DNA of 7,315 nt from an uncultured Rhodobiaceae bacterium (GTDB lineage Archaea; Thermoplasmatota; Poseidoniia; Poseidoniales; Poseidoniaceae), in the NCBI GenBank assembly GCA_937911445.1, contig CALDQY010000287.1, positions 1 to 7,315 of the forward strand, in the 5' to 3' direction. The position numbers were made by a program, and so were the translations under genes. Positions 1-6,566 of the stretch are shown here, in pieces (position 1 is the stretch's first letter; each line of letters starts with the position of its first letter). Below the pieces are notes generated by a model. The model ran no database searches. It saw only the letters and a list, made by a program, of their open reading frames with translations, and was not told where the DNA came from.

Positions 1-60
1 TCGTCCGTTCTTTCGAAGTTGGGCGAGGATTGCACGATCAATTTCTGCGATTCGGGGCAT
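1..60 (-). CDS. Lrp/AsnC-family transcriptional regulator, N-terminal fragment (runs off the window)
   Basis: The reverse strand from position 60 to the window edge is an uninterrupted reading frame of 20 codons starting with ATG. The peptide reads MPRIAEIDRAILAQLRKNGR, which fits the first helix of an Lrp/AsnC helix-turn-helix domain (pattern I-D-x-x-I-L-x-x-L-x-x-N-G-R at residues 7-20). A good Shine-Dalgarno sequence, GGAGGG (67-72), lies 6 nt before the ATG and supports the start. Known members are DNA-binding regulators of amino-acid and central metabolism, often autoregulated and assembled as dimers or octamers. The gene is divergent from enolase and shares the 183-bp intergenic region with it. 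Only the N-terminus is visible, so the effector-binding domain cannot be checked; another winged-helix regulator remains possible. Confidence 0.62.
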   Translation of the reverse strand, partial: MPRIAEIDRAILAQLRKNGR

Positions 61-66
61 GGCCAA

Positions 67-72
67 CCCTCC
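67..72 (-). promoter_or_regulatory. Ribosome binding site of the Lrp-like gene
   Basis: GGAGGG on the minus strand lies 6 nt before the ATG at 60-58, matching the core of the archaeal anti-Shine-Dalgarno complement. It is the main support for the fragment at 1-60 being a real gene start. Confidence 0.6.
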
Positions 73-121
73 ACATATCGGTATATCAAACCTTTTCCTT
101 CCCTATTCTGTCAATTTAACT

Positions 122-172
122 GAATTATACGTCATTATTCCGGTAATTCTTTGCTTGACAATGAATGAATTA
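122..172. promoter_or_regulatory. Possible regulator-binding sites: three phased GAATTA half-sites
   Basis: The hexamer GAATTA occurs at 122-127, its reverse complement TAATTC at 144-149, and GAATTA again at 167-172. The start-to-start spacing is 22 and 23 bp, about two helical turns. They sit in the divergent region between the Lrp-like gene and enolase. Lrp/AsnC proteins commonly bind phased imperfect palindromes next to their own gene, so these are candidate operator half-sites. The motif is short and AT-rich, so chance is a serious alternative, and parts of it may instead be TATA elements. Confidence 0.22.
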
Positions 173-243
173 ACTTAACGCCCCCCACACAAATCTGCCC
201 CGTTGAATTCAAAGAGCGCCTTCGTTTGGAAGGAATGAGAGAC

Positions 244-1494
244 ATGTCGGAATTCATTTCAGGTTTGGATGCTCGTATGGTATTGGATAGCCGAGGCAAC
301 CCTACCATCGAAGTTGATTGTTATGTTGATGGGCGTCTTGCAGGTCGAGCAATGGTGCCATCTGGGGCATCAACTGGACAACATGAAGCGCTTGAAATGC
401 GAGATGGTGATCAAAACAAGTGGTTGGGAAAAGGCGTCGATACAGCCGTTGACAACGTCCGACAATCGATTTCTGAGGTTCTTGTTGGAATGCCCGTCGA
501 TCAGCAGAGGTTGATTGATGAGGCCATGATCGAACTTGATGGAACGCAAAACAAATCCAATCTTGGCGCCAATGCCATGCTTGGGGCATCACTTGCCTGC
601 CTCCATGCTGGAGCAGCCTCCCATGAACTCCCCCTGTGGAAATACATCGGTGGTGTAGCAGGTGGACAAATGCCTGTTCCCATGCTCAACATTCTCAATG
701 GCGGCGCACACGCAGCATCAAACGTCGATGTCCAGGAATTTATGGTCATGCCTCACGGCTTTGACTCATTCAAAGAAGGTCTAAGGGCTGGTGTGGAGAT
801 CTATCACCAACTCAAGCATGAACTCAAGAACGATGGATTGCTTGGTGGTGTCGGTGATGAAGGAGGCTTTGCGCCCAATCTTGCGGCCAATGAAGATGGC
901 CTGAAATACATGGTACGTGCTATCGAAGGAGCGGGTTATTCAACAGACGATATCGGTATTGCTCTCGATGTTGCAGCTACGGAATTTGAGAAATCCGATG
1001 GATATCACATGGACGGCAAAGTTCTCTCATCGGACCAGATGGTCGATATGTACAGTGAATGGCTTGACGCGTACCCAATTCTGTCCATTGAGGATGGTTT
1101 AGGTGAAAACGACTGGACCGGTTGGACGGCAATGACCAAGCGAGAGGGCCACCGAGTCCAGATTGTTGGAGACGATCTCTTTGTCACTCAATCCGAGCGA
1201 TTGGCACAAGGTATTGACATTGGTGCAGCCAATGCCATGCTGGTAAAGGTCAATCAAGTCGGAACAGTAACAGAAACACTCGAGGCCATGGACCTTGCAA
1301 CCACCAACGGCTATCGCAATGTTGTCTCTCATCGAAGTGGTGAAACAGAGGATACGACCATTGCAGATCTTGCGGTAGGTACACGAGCTGGACAAATCAA
1401 AACTGGAGCACCAGCACGTTCTGATAGAGTGTCAAAATACAACCAATTGCTTCGAATCTCGGAGGACGTCGAAGATTATCGCTCCCCATTCTAG
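244..1494 (+). CDS. eno: Enolase (phosphopyruvate hydratase)
   Basis: Enolase interconverts 2-phosphoglycerate and phosphoenolpyruvate in cytoplasmic glycolysis/gluconeogenesis, using Mg2+. The 416-residue product has the normal family length. The N-terminal domain carries the LDSRGNPT and PSGASTG motifs. The TIM-barrel active site is complete: His156 (GGAHAASNVD), Glu206 (GDEGGFAPN), metal ligands Asp242 (ALDVAATEF), Glu283 (SIEDGLGEND) and the Asp310-Asp311 pair (VGDDLFVT), catalytic Lys335 in the signature MLVKVNQVGT, His363 (SHRSGETEDT) and Lys386 (IKTGAPARSDR). I chose the ATG at 244 because GGAAGGAATGA (228-238) gives a Shine-Dalgarno match before it and the homologous N-terminus begins there. 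In-frame TTG 226 and ATG 235 would add 6 or 3 residues and overlap that site. It is divergent from an Lrp-like gene and followed by an oligo-T stretch. Confidence 0.97.
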   Translation: MSEFISGLDARMVLDSRGNPTIEVDCYVDGRLAGRAMVPSGASTGQHEALEMRDGDQNKWLGKGVDTAVDNVRQSISEVLVGMPVDQQRLIDEAMIELDGTQNKSNLGANAMLGASLACLHAGAASHELPLWKYIGGVAGGQMPVPMLNILNGGAHAASNVDVQEFMVMPHGFDSFKEGLRAGVEIYHQLKHELKNDGLLGGVGDEGGFAPNLAANEDGLKYMVRAIEGAGYSTDDIGIALDVAATEFEKSDGYHMDGKVLSSDQMVDMYSEWLDAYPILSIEDGLGENDWTGWTAMTKREGHRVQIVGDDLFVTQSERLAQGIDIGAANAMLVKVNQVGTVTETLEAMDLATTNGYRNVVSHRSGETEDTTIADLAVGTRAGQIKTGAPARSDRVSKYNQLLRISEDVEDYRSPF

Positions 1495-1499
1495 TTTTT
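1495..1499 (+). terminator. Oligo-T transcription terminator after enolase
   Basis: A TTTTT run starts immediately after the enolase stop codon. Archaeal RNA polymerase terminates intrinsically at oligo-T without needing a hairpin. A new promoter-like element follows 19 nt later, consistent with separate transcription units. The run is short, so termination may be partial. Confidence 0.35.
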
Positions 1500-1517
1500 G
1501 CGAATGGATACAGTGGG

Positions 1518-1526
1518 TTATAAGAT
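1518..1526 (+). promoter_or_regulatory. TATA box for a probably leaderless FAS1/cupredoxin mRNA
   Basis: TTATAAGAT is a good archaeal TATA-box match. Its centre is about 25 nt upstream of the ATG at 1546, the distance at which archaeal transcription normally starts. No Shine-Dalgarno sequence lies between them. Together this predicts an mRNA that begins at or within a few bases of the start codon. Confidence 0.55.
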
Positions 1527-1545
1527 AGGCTACTGGCCATGAGTC

Positions 1546-2469
1546 ATGCGCAAATCAACCGTGTATACCCTCGTAGCCTGCCTCCTTCTAGCCGCACTAC
1601 CATACTCTGTTTCGGCAGATGCAACAGAAGATATTCCCGCAAATGCTCAAGCAACCGGCGTTCATGATTCGTTGGTTGCGGCTTTGTCGCATGTTGACCT
1701 CGTGACCACACTCCAAGGTGATGGACCATTCACGGTCTTTGCTCCTACAGACCAAGCATTTGCAGACGCTGGAATTGATCTTGACACCTTTGATACACCG
1801 GAAGAAAACGAGACCCTCGTTGACATCCTTCTCTATCACGTCTACAGTGGAAACGTCTCTTCATCCGAGGTTACAGACGGACTCTCGGTCGAAATGATGA
1901 ACGGAGATTCCGTTTCTTTCACTGTTGCAGATGGAGTCGTAATGATTGGGGAAGCCACCGTAACAACGGCAGACGTTAACGCAAGCAACGGCATTATCCA
2001 CGTCATCGACAAGGTCTTGATGCCACCTGCAGATGGCCCATTCGATGGAATTGACTGCGCCGTCACTGTTGGACTAACCTCAGACGGATATGGATTCACA
2101 CCATCCATAATCAACATCGACGTTGGCCAAACCGTTTGCTGGTCATGGACTGAAGCTGGTATGGCTCACAACGTCAAACAAGTGGATGGCTTCCAATCGA
2201 GCACATATGTTGCTGGCGGAGTCACCTCTGGTGCTCCGGCAACTACCGTTGCTTTCCACCACACGTTTACTGAGAATCAGACATTCTACTATGCGTGCGA
2301 GCCGCATGTTAGCATGAAGATGCACGGAGAAATCGTCGTCGGCGATGGCGGCGTTGACTCCTCTTCCGACACAGAAGAAACCGAAGACGCACCAGGTTTC
2401 GTTGCTTCAACCATGGTTGTTGCAATTCTTGGAGCTGTCCTCTTCTTGGGACGTCGACGCAGTTTCTGA
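1546..2469 (+). CDS. Secreted FAS1-cupredoxin fusion protein with PGF-CTERM-type surface anchor
   Basis: 307 residues in four parts. Residues 1-24 are a Sec signal peptide, with likely cleavage after SVSA. Residues about 30-160 are a fasciclin (FAS1) domain with the FTVFAPTDQAF H1 box, the LLYHV (95-99) YH motif and the closing GIIHVIDKVLMP. Residues about 170-266 are a plastocyanin-like cupredoxin. Its type-1 copper ligands are visible as His208 (MAHNV), Cys251, His254 and Met259 in CEPHVSMKMHG; spacing matches plastocyanin, though Met257 is a possible alternative axial ligand. Cys171 and Cys198 could form a disulfide. The tail is an acidic Ser/Asp/Glu/Thr linker (271-282), then PGF (283-285), a hydrophobic segment and a GRRR basic end: the tripartite PGF-CTERM signal processed by archaeosortase. 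The protein should therefore sit on the outer surface, carry one copper and shuttle electrons. FAS1 may mediate adhesion. The ATG at 1546 suits a leaderless transcript. Confidence 0.9.
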   Translation: MRKSTVYTLVACLLLAALPYSVSADATEDIPANAQATGVHDSLVAALSHVDLVTTLQGDGPFTVFAPTDQAFADAGIDLDTFDTPEENETLVDILLYHVYSGNVSSSEVTDGLSVEMMNGDSVSFTVADGVVMIGEATVTTADVNASNGIIHVIDKVLMPPADGPFDGIDCAVTVGLTSDGYGFTPSIINIDVGQTVCWSWTEAGMAHNVKQVDGFQSSTYVAGGVTSGAPATTVAFHHTFTENQTFYYACEPHVSMKMHGEIVVGDGGVDSSSDTEETEDAPGFVASTMVVAILGAVLFLGRRRSF

Positions 2470-2591
2470 TTTCTTTAGTAACCAAAAACGCACAGATTGT
2501 GGCTTCCATCCGTGGTTGCGGTTGATGGAGACGAACCAACAACAGTGAAAACTGAGAATGCCGAGCGGCAGAACGACAGCCAGGGGATAAC

Positions 2592-3635
2592 ATGCTACGA
2601 CACCTACCGCCGATTGCGTCTGTGTTGGTTCTGCTCCTCCTCGCAAGACAAATCTACCCCTATTCGTCGTTCAACACACCGACGGTCGATGGTGGCTTTG
2701 AGATTGAGGTAATCGCTAAGAATCTTGGAGGCCCAACATGCCTAGAGTGGTTCAATTCTTCAACGCTCGTCGTATGTGACAGGGACGATGGAGAGATTTA
2801 CGTTCTTGACGACAATATGGATCGTACAACATTGATCTCAGGACTTGATCGCCCACATGACATTGCTATCACAGAAGCGAATATTTACGTGAGTGAAGCT
2901 GGAAAACTAAGTCGATACACACATGATAGCCAACTTGGAAAAATCGCAAACAGGACTGTACTTGTTTCAGGAATCCCAATCGGAAATGGAGGCCATCAGA
3001 CCAATGCAGTCAACATTCTTCCAAATGGGACTCTTATTTGGCACAGCGGATCAACATGCAACGTTTGTGATGAGGATGATCAACGTAATGCAGCCCTATT
3101 GTGGGTAAACGGCTCAACCGGCGACCATGGAGTACTTGCAAGTGGTGTCCGAAACTCATTCGATGGCGTATGGGTTCCGGGTATCGGCTATGTTTTCACA
3201 GATAACGGGCGTGATTGGGATGGAGATCACCCTGACGAGGAACTGAATTTGCTCGTTGATGGCGGTGATTACGGCTGGCCAAATGACAATCCATCAAATC
3301 CTCGTCCAAAGGGAAGCATTGCACCGATTGCAACATGGAAGCCACACTCGTCGATGAATGGTGTAGCACTCAGGCCATCCAACTCTCCTTTACCTGGAGG
3401 CGATACTACAGTGTATGCAACGGTTTACGGGTCGTGGAATTCGATTATCCCGCAAGGGCAAGAAATCGTTCGTATCGACCTCAACTCTACCAATGGAGAA
3501 GTAATTGGGACAACGACAGTGTTTGCCGAAGATCTCGGCACTCCTCTTCCAATTGCATTTCATCCTAATGGCGACCTCTACTTTGCAGTGTTCGGCTCGA
3601 ATGGTAAACTGTACAAAATAAGTGCAGATATTTGA
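2592..3635 (+). CDS. Exported PQQ-dependent sugar (sorbosone/glucose) dehydrogenase-like beta-propeller
   Basis: 347 residues. An N-terminal hydrophobic segment (about 7-18, LVLLLLA core) is a signal peptide or membrane anchor. The rest resembles the soluble glucose/sorbosone dehydrogenase six-bladed propeller. Family marks are GGHQTNAV (133-140), whose His135 fits the catalytic base; the CNVC segment (156-159) typical of sorbosone-dehydrogenase-like proteins; SGVRN (184-188), matching the Arg-Asn pair that contacts PQQ; and FTDNGRDWDGDHPDEELN (202-219), the calcium/PQQ region. Such enzymes oxidise aldoses or related sugars and pass electrons to an acceptor. Substrate and actual PQQ use cannot be read from the sequence, since some homologues are not enzymatic. 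The gene follows the copper protein on the same strand after 122 bp, with weak GGGGAT before the ATG and no clear promoter. Several N-x-S/T sequons suggest archaeal N-glycosylation. Confidence 0.82.
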   Translation: MLRHLPPIASVLVLLLLARQIYPYSSFNTPTVDGGFEIEVIAKNLGGPTCLEWFNSSTLVVCDRDDGEIYVLDDNMDRTTLISGLDRPHDIAITEANIYVSEAGKLSRYTHDSQLGKIANRTVLVSGIPIGNGGHQTNAVNILPNGTLIWHSGSTCNVCDEDDQRNAALLWVNGSTGDHGVLASGVRNSFDGVWVPGIGYVFTDNGRDWDGDHPDEELNLLVDGGDYGWPNDNPSNPRPKGSIAPIATWKPHSSMNGVALRPSNSPLPGGDTTVYATVYGSWNSIIPQGQEIVRIDLNSTNGEVIGTTTVFAEDLGTPLPIAFHPNGDLYFAVFGSNGKLYKISADI

Positions 3636-3657
3636 GTTGAATATGAATATATGCAAA

Positions 3658-4797
3658 TCAAATAATCGATGAGAGCCATTGCTTCAACCGTTCAATACCT
3701 TGGTGAATGTTCTCGAGCGATGTGGCATATGAAAGTCGAATCAAACCTTCTCCACCTTTCATTAGTGAACCAGGTATCAACTGGACTCGTGCTTCTGAGA
3801 GGGCACGATCGGCGAATTCAATATCGGTCATGCCCGTCCCAGTAATATCTGCAAGGATGTAGAAAGCTCCCTCTGGTTCAGGTGCTGTAACGCCCGGCAG
3901 ACTGTTGAGGCCTTCATGCATGACCATTCGTCGATTTGCAAACGATTTCGCCATTTCCTCAGTCTCATCTTTGAGCTCGAGCGCAACTTCTCCCGCAGGC
4001 ATAAGGAAGGTTGGAATGTGTGTAGCAGCCGATGTCTGGCACGTCTTGACAGCTTCCATGAACTCTGATGGGCCAGTTATCCAGCCCATACGCCAACCTG
4101 TCATAGCCCATCCTTTCGACCATCCACCAATGGTGATGGTTCGGTTCTCTCCTCCAGGGAAATTGATTGGCGACGTGTAATCATGATTTGTCCAAACAAG
4201 TGTCGAATAAATCATATCATCAACAATCCACAAATCGTGTTTTTCAGCAAACGCTGCAATTTTTTCAATCTCTTCTGGCGTGTATACAGCGCCAGTAGGA
4301 TTGTTTGGAGAATTCAACATGATCGCTTTCGTCCGTTTGGTTACACTTGCTTCAAGCGCTTCAAAGTCAGGGTGATACGATGGTCGAGAAACCGGTACGT
4401 GAACAGGAACGCCTCCAAAAATTCGAATCATTCCATCGTAGGAAGGCCATGCAGGAGCCAATAGAAGCACCTCATCTCCAGGGGTTACTGCTGTCATGAG
4501 TGCATACAGCAAAGCTTGCTTACAGCCAGGCGCGATTACAACATCGTCTGGATTGGAATCGATTCCTAGTGTGCCAAGATGTTTCGTAACGGCTTCGCAC
4601 AGAGAGACACTCCCTTGTGATCGTGTGTATGCCGTTTCGCCTCGTTGGAGGGCATCGATGGCAGATTGTACAACCGTCTCTGGTGTGTCAAAGTCTGGCT
4701 GACCGACCGTGAAACGTACAACATCGGGAGAAGGAGGTGCGAGATAGGCAGCAAAACCACGACCAATGAGAGAGAAAGCAGGACTAATTTCAGGCAT
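3658..4797 (-). CDS. Class I/II PLP-dependent aminotransferase (aspartate aminotransferase fold)
   Basis: A cytoplasmic fold-type I transaminase that moves an amino group between an amino acid and a 2-oxo acid. The 379 residues are the usual length and appear complete. Visible features are VGQPDFDTPE (31-40), the cofactor-contacting SPNNPTG (163-169), Asp194 and Tyr197 in VDDMIY (192-197) contacting the PLP ring, Lys228 in GGWSKGWAMTGWRMGW as the Schiff-base lysine, and Arg354 in LIRLSYA for the substrate carboxylate. This matches the subgroup containing aspartate, aromatic and alanine-type enzymes. The exact substrate cannot be decided, so no symbol is given. The ATG at 4797 is preceded by GGTGGA (4806-4801). 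The gene converges on the PQQ-propeller gene with 22 bp between stops. It lies 79 bp downstream of tRNA-Cys on the same strand with no obvious TATA box of its own, so co-transcription is possible. Confidence 0.93.
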   Translation of the reverse strand: MPEISPAFSLIGRGFAAYLAPPSPDVVRFTVGQPDFDTPETVVQSAIDALQRGETAYTRSQGSVSLCEAVTKHLGTLGIDSNPDDVVIAPGCKQALLYALMTAVTPGDEVLLLAPAWPSYDGMIRIFGGVPVHVPVSRPSYHPDFEALEASVTKRTKAIMLNSPNNPTGAVYTPEEIEKIAAFAEKHDLWIVDDMIYSTLVWTNHDYTSPINFPGGENRTITIGGWSKGWAMTGWRMGWITGPSEFMEAVKTCQTSAATHIPTFLMPAGEVALELKDETEEMAKSFANRRMVMHEGLNSLPGVTAPEPEGAFYILADITGTGMTDIEFADRALSEARVQLIPGSLMKGGEGLIRLSYATSLENIHQGIERLKQWLSSII

Positions 4798-4876
4798 TGT
4801 TCCACCGTTCTAGTTCGTTGCGAATCGTCAATTCTTCTTCAAGACTTTCCAATTGTTTGTGGTTTGACTGGATTTT

Positions 4877-4952
4877 TGGAGCACGGACTGGGATTCGAAC
4901 CCAGGTAAGAGGATTTGCAATCCCCGGCATGGCCAAGCTTTGCTATCCGTGC
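4877..4952 (-). tRNA. tRNA-Cys (anticodon GCA), CCA encoded
   Basis: Read on the minus strand, the 73-nt body (4952 to 4880) folds as a cloverleaf: acceptor GCACGGA/TCCGTGC; short D stem GCA/TGC with a TTGG-containing loop; anticodon stem GGGGA/TCCTC (one G-U pair) with loop TTGCAAA, giving anticodon GCA; a 4-nt variable region; and T arm CTGGG/CCCAG around TTCGAAT. The discriminator base is U, as expected for cysteine tRNAs, and CCA is encoded at 4879-4877. There is no intron. It decodes UGC/UGU. A TATA-like element lies upstream and an aminotransferase gene 79 bp downstream. Confidence 0.95.
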
Positions 4953-4973
4953 GGTAATATTCCGACCAAGATG

Positions 4974-4982
4974 TTGTATTTC
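4974..4982 (-). promoter_or_regulatory. TATA-like promoter element of tRNA-Cys
   Basis: The minus strand reads GAAATACAA here, about 22-30 nt before the first base of the tRNA, which is where an archaeal TATA box acts. It would drive the tRNA and possibly the aminotransferase gene beyond it. Confidence 0.4.
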
Positions 4983-5031
4983 AACGCGCCTCATCAATCA
5001 GTCTTATGTCAAACGGGCGCTAGGGAGCAAC

Positions 5032-5547
5032 ATGCTTCACTTGGCAGGGCCAAAATGGGAACCAACGGCAGGATACTACGACTGCCGCTACGCAGTCCTT
5101 CGTCAACCACTGGGATTTGAACGAGGTGCTGAGGTTCTCAACGATGATACAGAAGCCATTCACGCGTACATCGAATTCGATAAAAAAATTGTCGCTGTTG
5201 GGCGAAGCCACCTTATCCCAGCCAGCAGCAACGGATCGCAATCCGACTTCCCTGGGCAATCAGGCCCCAAGACACCACCATTTTCTGCACTTGATGCAAG
5301 CAATAGGCCAGCCATACAAATCAGACAAATGGGGACGCTTGAAGCACATCGGAGAAAAGGCCTCGCAGCCGTTGTACTCGAAGCACTCGAGAAGGCATCT
5401 GTTCAACAATTTGAGGCAGTATGCGGTTTTTTACAAGCACGCGAAGCTGCCATACCGTTCTATCAATCCCAAGGTTGGGAGGTTGTCGATGAGCCGTATT
5501 CAATACCAAACGTAGGCCCTCACCGTTCCATGATGAAGCGATTTTGA
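5032..5547 (+). CDS. GNAT-family N-acetyltransferase
   Basis: 171 residues with the Gcn5-related fold. An N-terminal YYDCRYAVLRQPLG segment (16-28) and an acidic NDDTEAIHAY segment (37-46) are typical of a branch of small uncharacterised acetyltransferases. Motif A runs from about 95 to 120: IQIRQMGTLEAHRRKGLA, with the acetyl-CoA pyrophosphate loop R107-x-x-G110-x-A112. Motif B contains IPFYQSQGWEVV (141-152), with Tyr144 in the place of the usual catalytic tyrosine. It should transfer acetyl from acetyl-CoA to a small-molecule or protein amine; the substrate is unknown. I start at ATG 5032, with GGAG at 5024-5027. The frame is open back to a TTG at 4915, but that would run through the antisense of the tRNA and the extra residues do not look conserved. 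An insert of about 25 residues (64-90) rich in Ser, Gly and Pro splits the central strands. Confidence 0.83.
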   Translation: MLHLAGPKWEPTAGYYDCRYAVLRQPLGFERGAEVLNDDTEAIHAYIEFDKKIVAVGRSHLIPASSNGSQSDFPGQSGPKTPPFSALDASNRPAIQIRQMGTLEAHRRKGLAAVVLEALEKASVQQFEAVCGFLQAREAAIPFYQSQGWEVVDEPYSIPNVGPHRSMMKRF

Positions 5548-5600
5548 TCGTATCACCTTTACAAACGGTGGACAGCATCTAAGTTTGATGGGTGTAAACC

Positions 5601-6341
5601 ATGAAGCAAACAATGGAAACAAACAAGAACGATTCTTATTATATGAAAAACAAGGAGACTGAACTGATGGAAATGAACGCTGAGGCCCTTTCCACGAAAA
5701 AGAAAAACGAACGGTTTCTTGAAGCGCTCAAAACATTGAGCGATCAGGACCCCCAATCGTTCTCAGAGATTGCCCCGGAACTTCTCCAACGCTGTGCATA
5801 CTATTGGAGGGGCTCTGATCCTTTCTTTTCAACCAAATTAAATTCCTGGCTTTCCTACGATATGATGTGGAAACCATTTGGAGAAATCATTCCAGACGAT
5901 GCCAATTTTTCAAAACGCATAGAATCTGATGCATTCGACATAAAAATGTACAGTGGCTCCACAAAAGCCCTTTTGGAATCGTTACAAAATCGCTTTCCCG
6001 ACGATTTCAACCAATGGGATGCATCAATTCGTAATCAATTCATTATTCTCGGGATGATCGCCATGGGTCGGGAAAAAGGAGAGTATCAAGGTGCACTTGT
6101 ACACAGGCTTGGTTTGGGTTCTGGAGATGTACGCATCAAGGGATCGAATGTTATTCGAGCAGCCAAAATTGCTCTTGCACGTCTGGCAAAGGACAACGGC
6201 GCCGATCTCTTCTCACCTGCATCTGGCCATGGTGTTGAAAGGGTTCACAAAATTTCGAGCGCCAAGCTAGCAGAAACGATCGAACGCTTTGTCCTCTCTC
6301 ATTCTGCCTCGGTCCTCTTACCGCCGCCTCGTAGTCTTTGA
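5601..6341 (+). CDS. Uncharacterised soluble protein
   Basis: A 246-residue protein I do not recognise. It has no signal peptide or membrane segment and looks mostly helical. The first 40 residues are strongly charged and Met-rich, then a patch rich in aromatics (RCAYYWRGSDPFF, 64-76; WLSYDMMWKPFG, 83-94), a hydrophobic helix (FIILGMIAMG, 147-156), a Gly-containing turn before a basic helix (VIRAAKIALARLAK, 174-187), and a tail ending in PPPRSL. The basic helix after the GLGSGDVRIKG turn could be nucleic-acid binding, but no named domain is evident. The start is uncertain: ATG 5601 gives the full length, while ATG 5667 is preceded by AAGGAG (5652-5657, 9-nt gap) and would give 224 residues. 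It follows the GNAT gene by 53 bp on the same strand. The long open frame with sensible composition supports a real gene. Confidence 0.7.
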   Translation: MKQTMETNKNDSYYMKNKETELMEMNAEALSTKKKNERFLEALKTLSDQDPQSFSEIAPELLQRCAYYWRGSDPFFSTKLNSWLSYDMMWKPFGEIIPDDANFSKRIESDAFDIKMYSGSTKALLESLQNRFPDDFNQWDASIRNQFIILGMIAMGREKGEYQGALVHRLGLGSGDVRIKGSNVIRAAKIALARLAKDNGADLFSPASGHGVERVHKISSAKLAETIERFVLSHSASVLLPPPRSL

Positions 6342-6357
6342 CGTCTCAAGGCGTTGG

Positions 6358-6367
6358 TTTCATATAG
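6358..6367 (+). promoter_or_regulatory. Possible TATA box upstream of the structured leader
   Basis: TTTCATATAG is TATA-like, and a start 25-26 nt beyond its centre would fall at about 6390, the first base of the 6391-6409 hairpin. Such a transcript would have a 5' leader of about 285 nt before the secreted-protein gene, or could be a separate small RNA. The match is modest. Confidence 0.25.
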
Positions 6368-6390
6368 TCTCGGACTTTTGTTGGTTGTAG

Positions 6391-6409
6391 AGGGAACGTT
6401 GGGTTCCCT
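6391..6409 (+). repeat. Hairpin A (7-bp stem, 5-nt loop), paired with hairpin B
   Basis: AGGGAAC (6391-6397) and GTTCCCT (6403-6409) are perfect reverse complements around the loop GTTGG. The element matches hairpin B at 6617-6635 in 15 of 19 bases. It could be an RNA structure, a terminator-like hairpin after the upstream gene (although no U run follows), or a protein-binding palindrome. Confidence 0.5.
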
Positions 6410-6548
6410 AAGAACACCCCCGTGAAAAGCGATGAATTTGGAGGAAAAAGTCAACCAATCTGACAGAACAATTTCGATGCATAGCGCCGTAATCAAAGGG
6501 CGTCAGCAAGACTCCGATGTTGTTCATAACCCTCTCCCATCAACACAA

Positions 6549-6566
6549 GCAGAGCGCATGCTCTGC
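6549..6566 (+). repeat. Perfect hairpin GCAGAGC/GCTCTGC with GCAT tetraloop
   Basis: Arms at 6549-6555 and 6560-6566 pair over all 7 bp, five of them G-C, around a 4-nt loop. It lies between hairpins A and B in the same leader region. On DNA it is also a near-palindrome that a dimeric regulator could bind. Confidence 0.45.

Noticed and set aside
226..243. TTG 226 or ATG 235 as the enolase start
   Set aside because: Both overlap the Shine-Dalgarno-like stretch that serves ATG 244 and would add residues not found in the family.
302..592. Minus-strand open frame inside enolase, and similar frames opposite or within the other main genes
   Set aside because: These are shadows of well-supported genes, with no ribosome sites or domain features.
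4880..4952. Intron in tRNA-Cys
   Set aside because: The anticodon arm is continuous with a normal 7-nt loop and a paired 5-bp stem; no extra sequence or bulge-helix-bulge motif is present.
4915..5031. N-terminal extension of the GNAT gene to TTG 4915
   Set aside because: It would overlap the antisense of the tRNA-Cys body, and the added 39 residues show no family features. ATG 5032 with GGAG upstream is better.
6391..6409. Rho-independent bacterial-type terminator after the unknown protein
   Set aside because: The stem is not followed by a T run (AAGAACACCCCC follows), and archaea do not need hairpins to terminate. The near-copy at 6617-6635 argues for another role.
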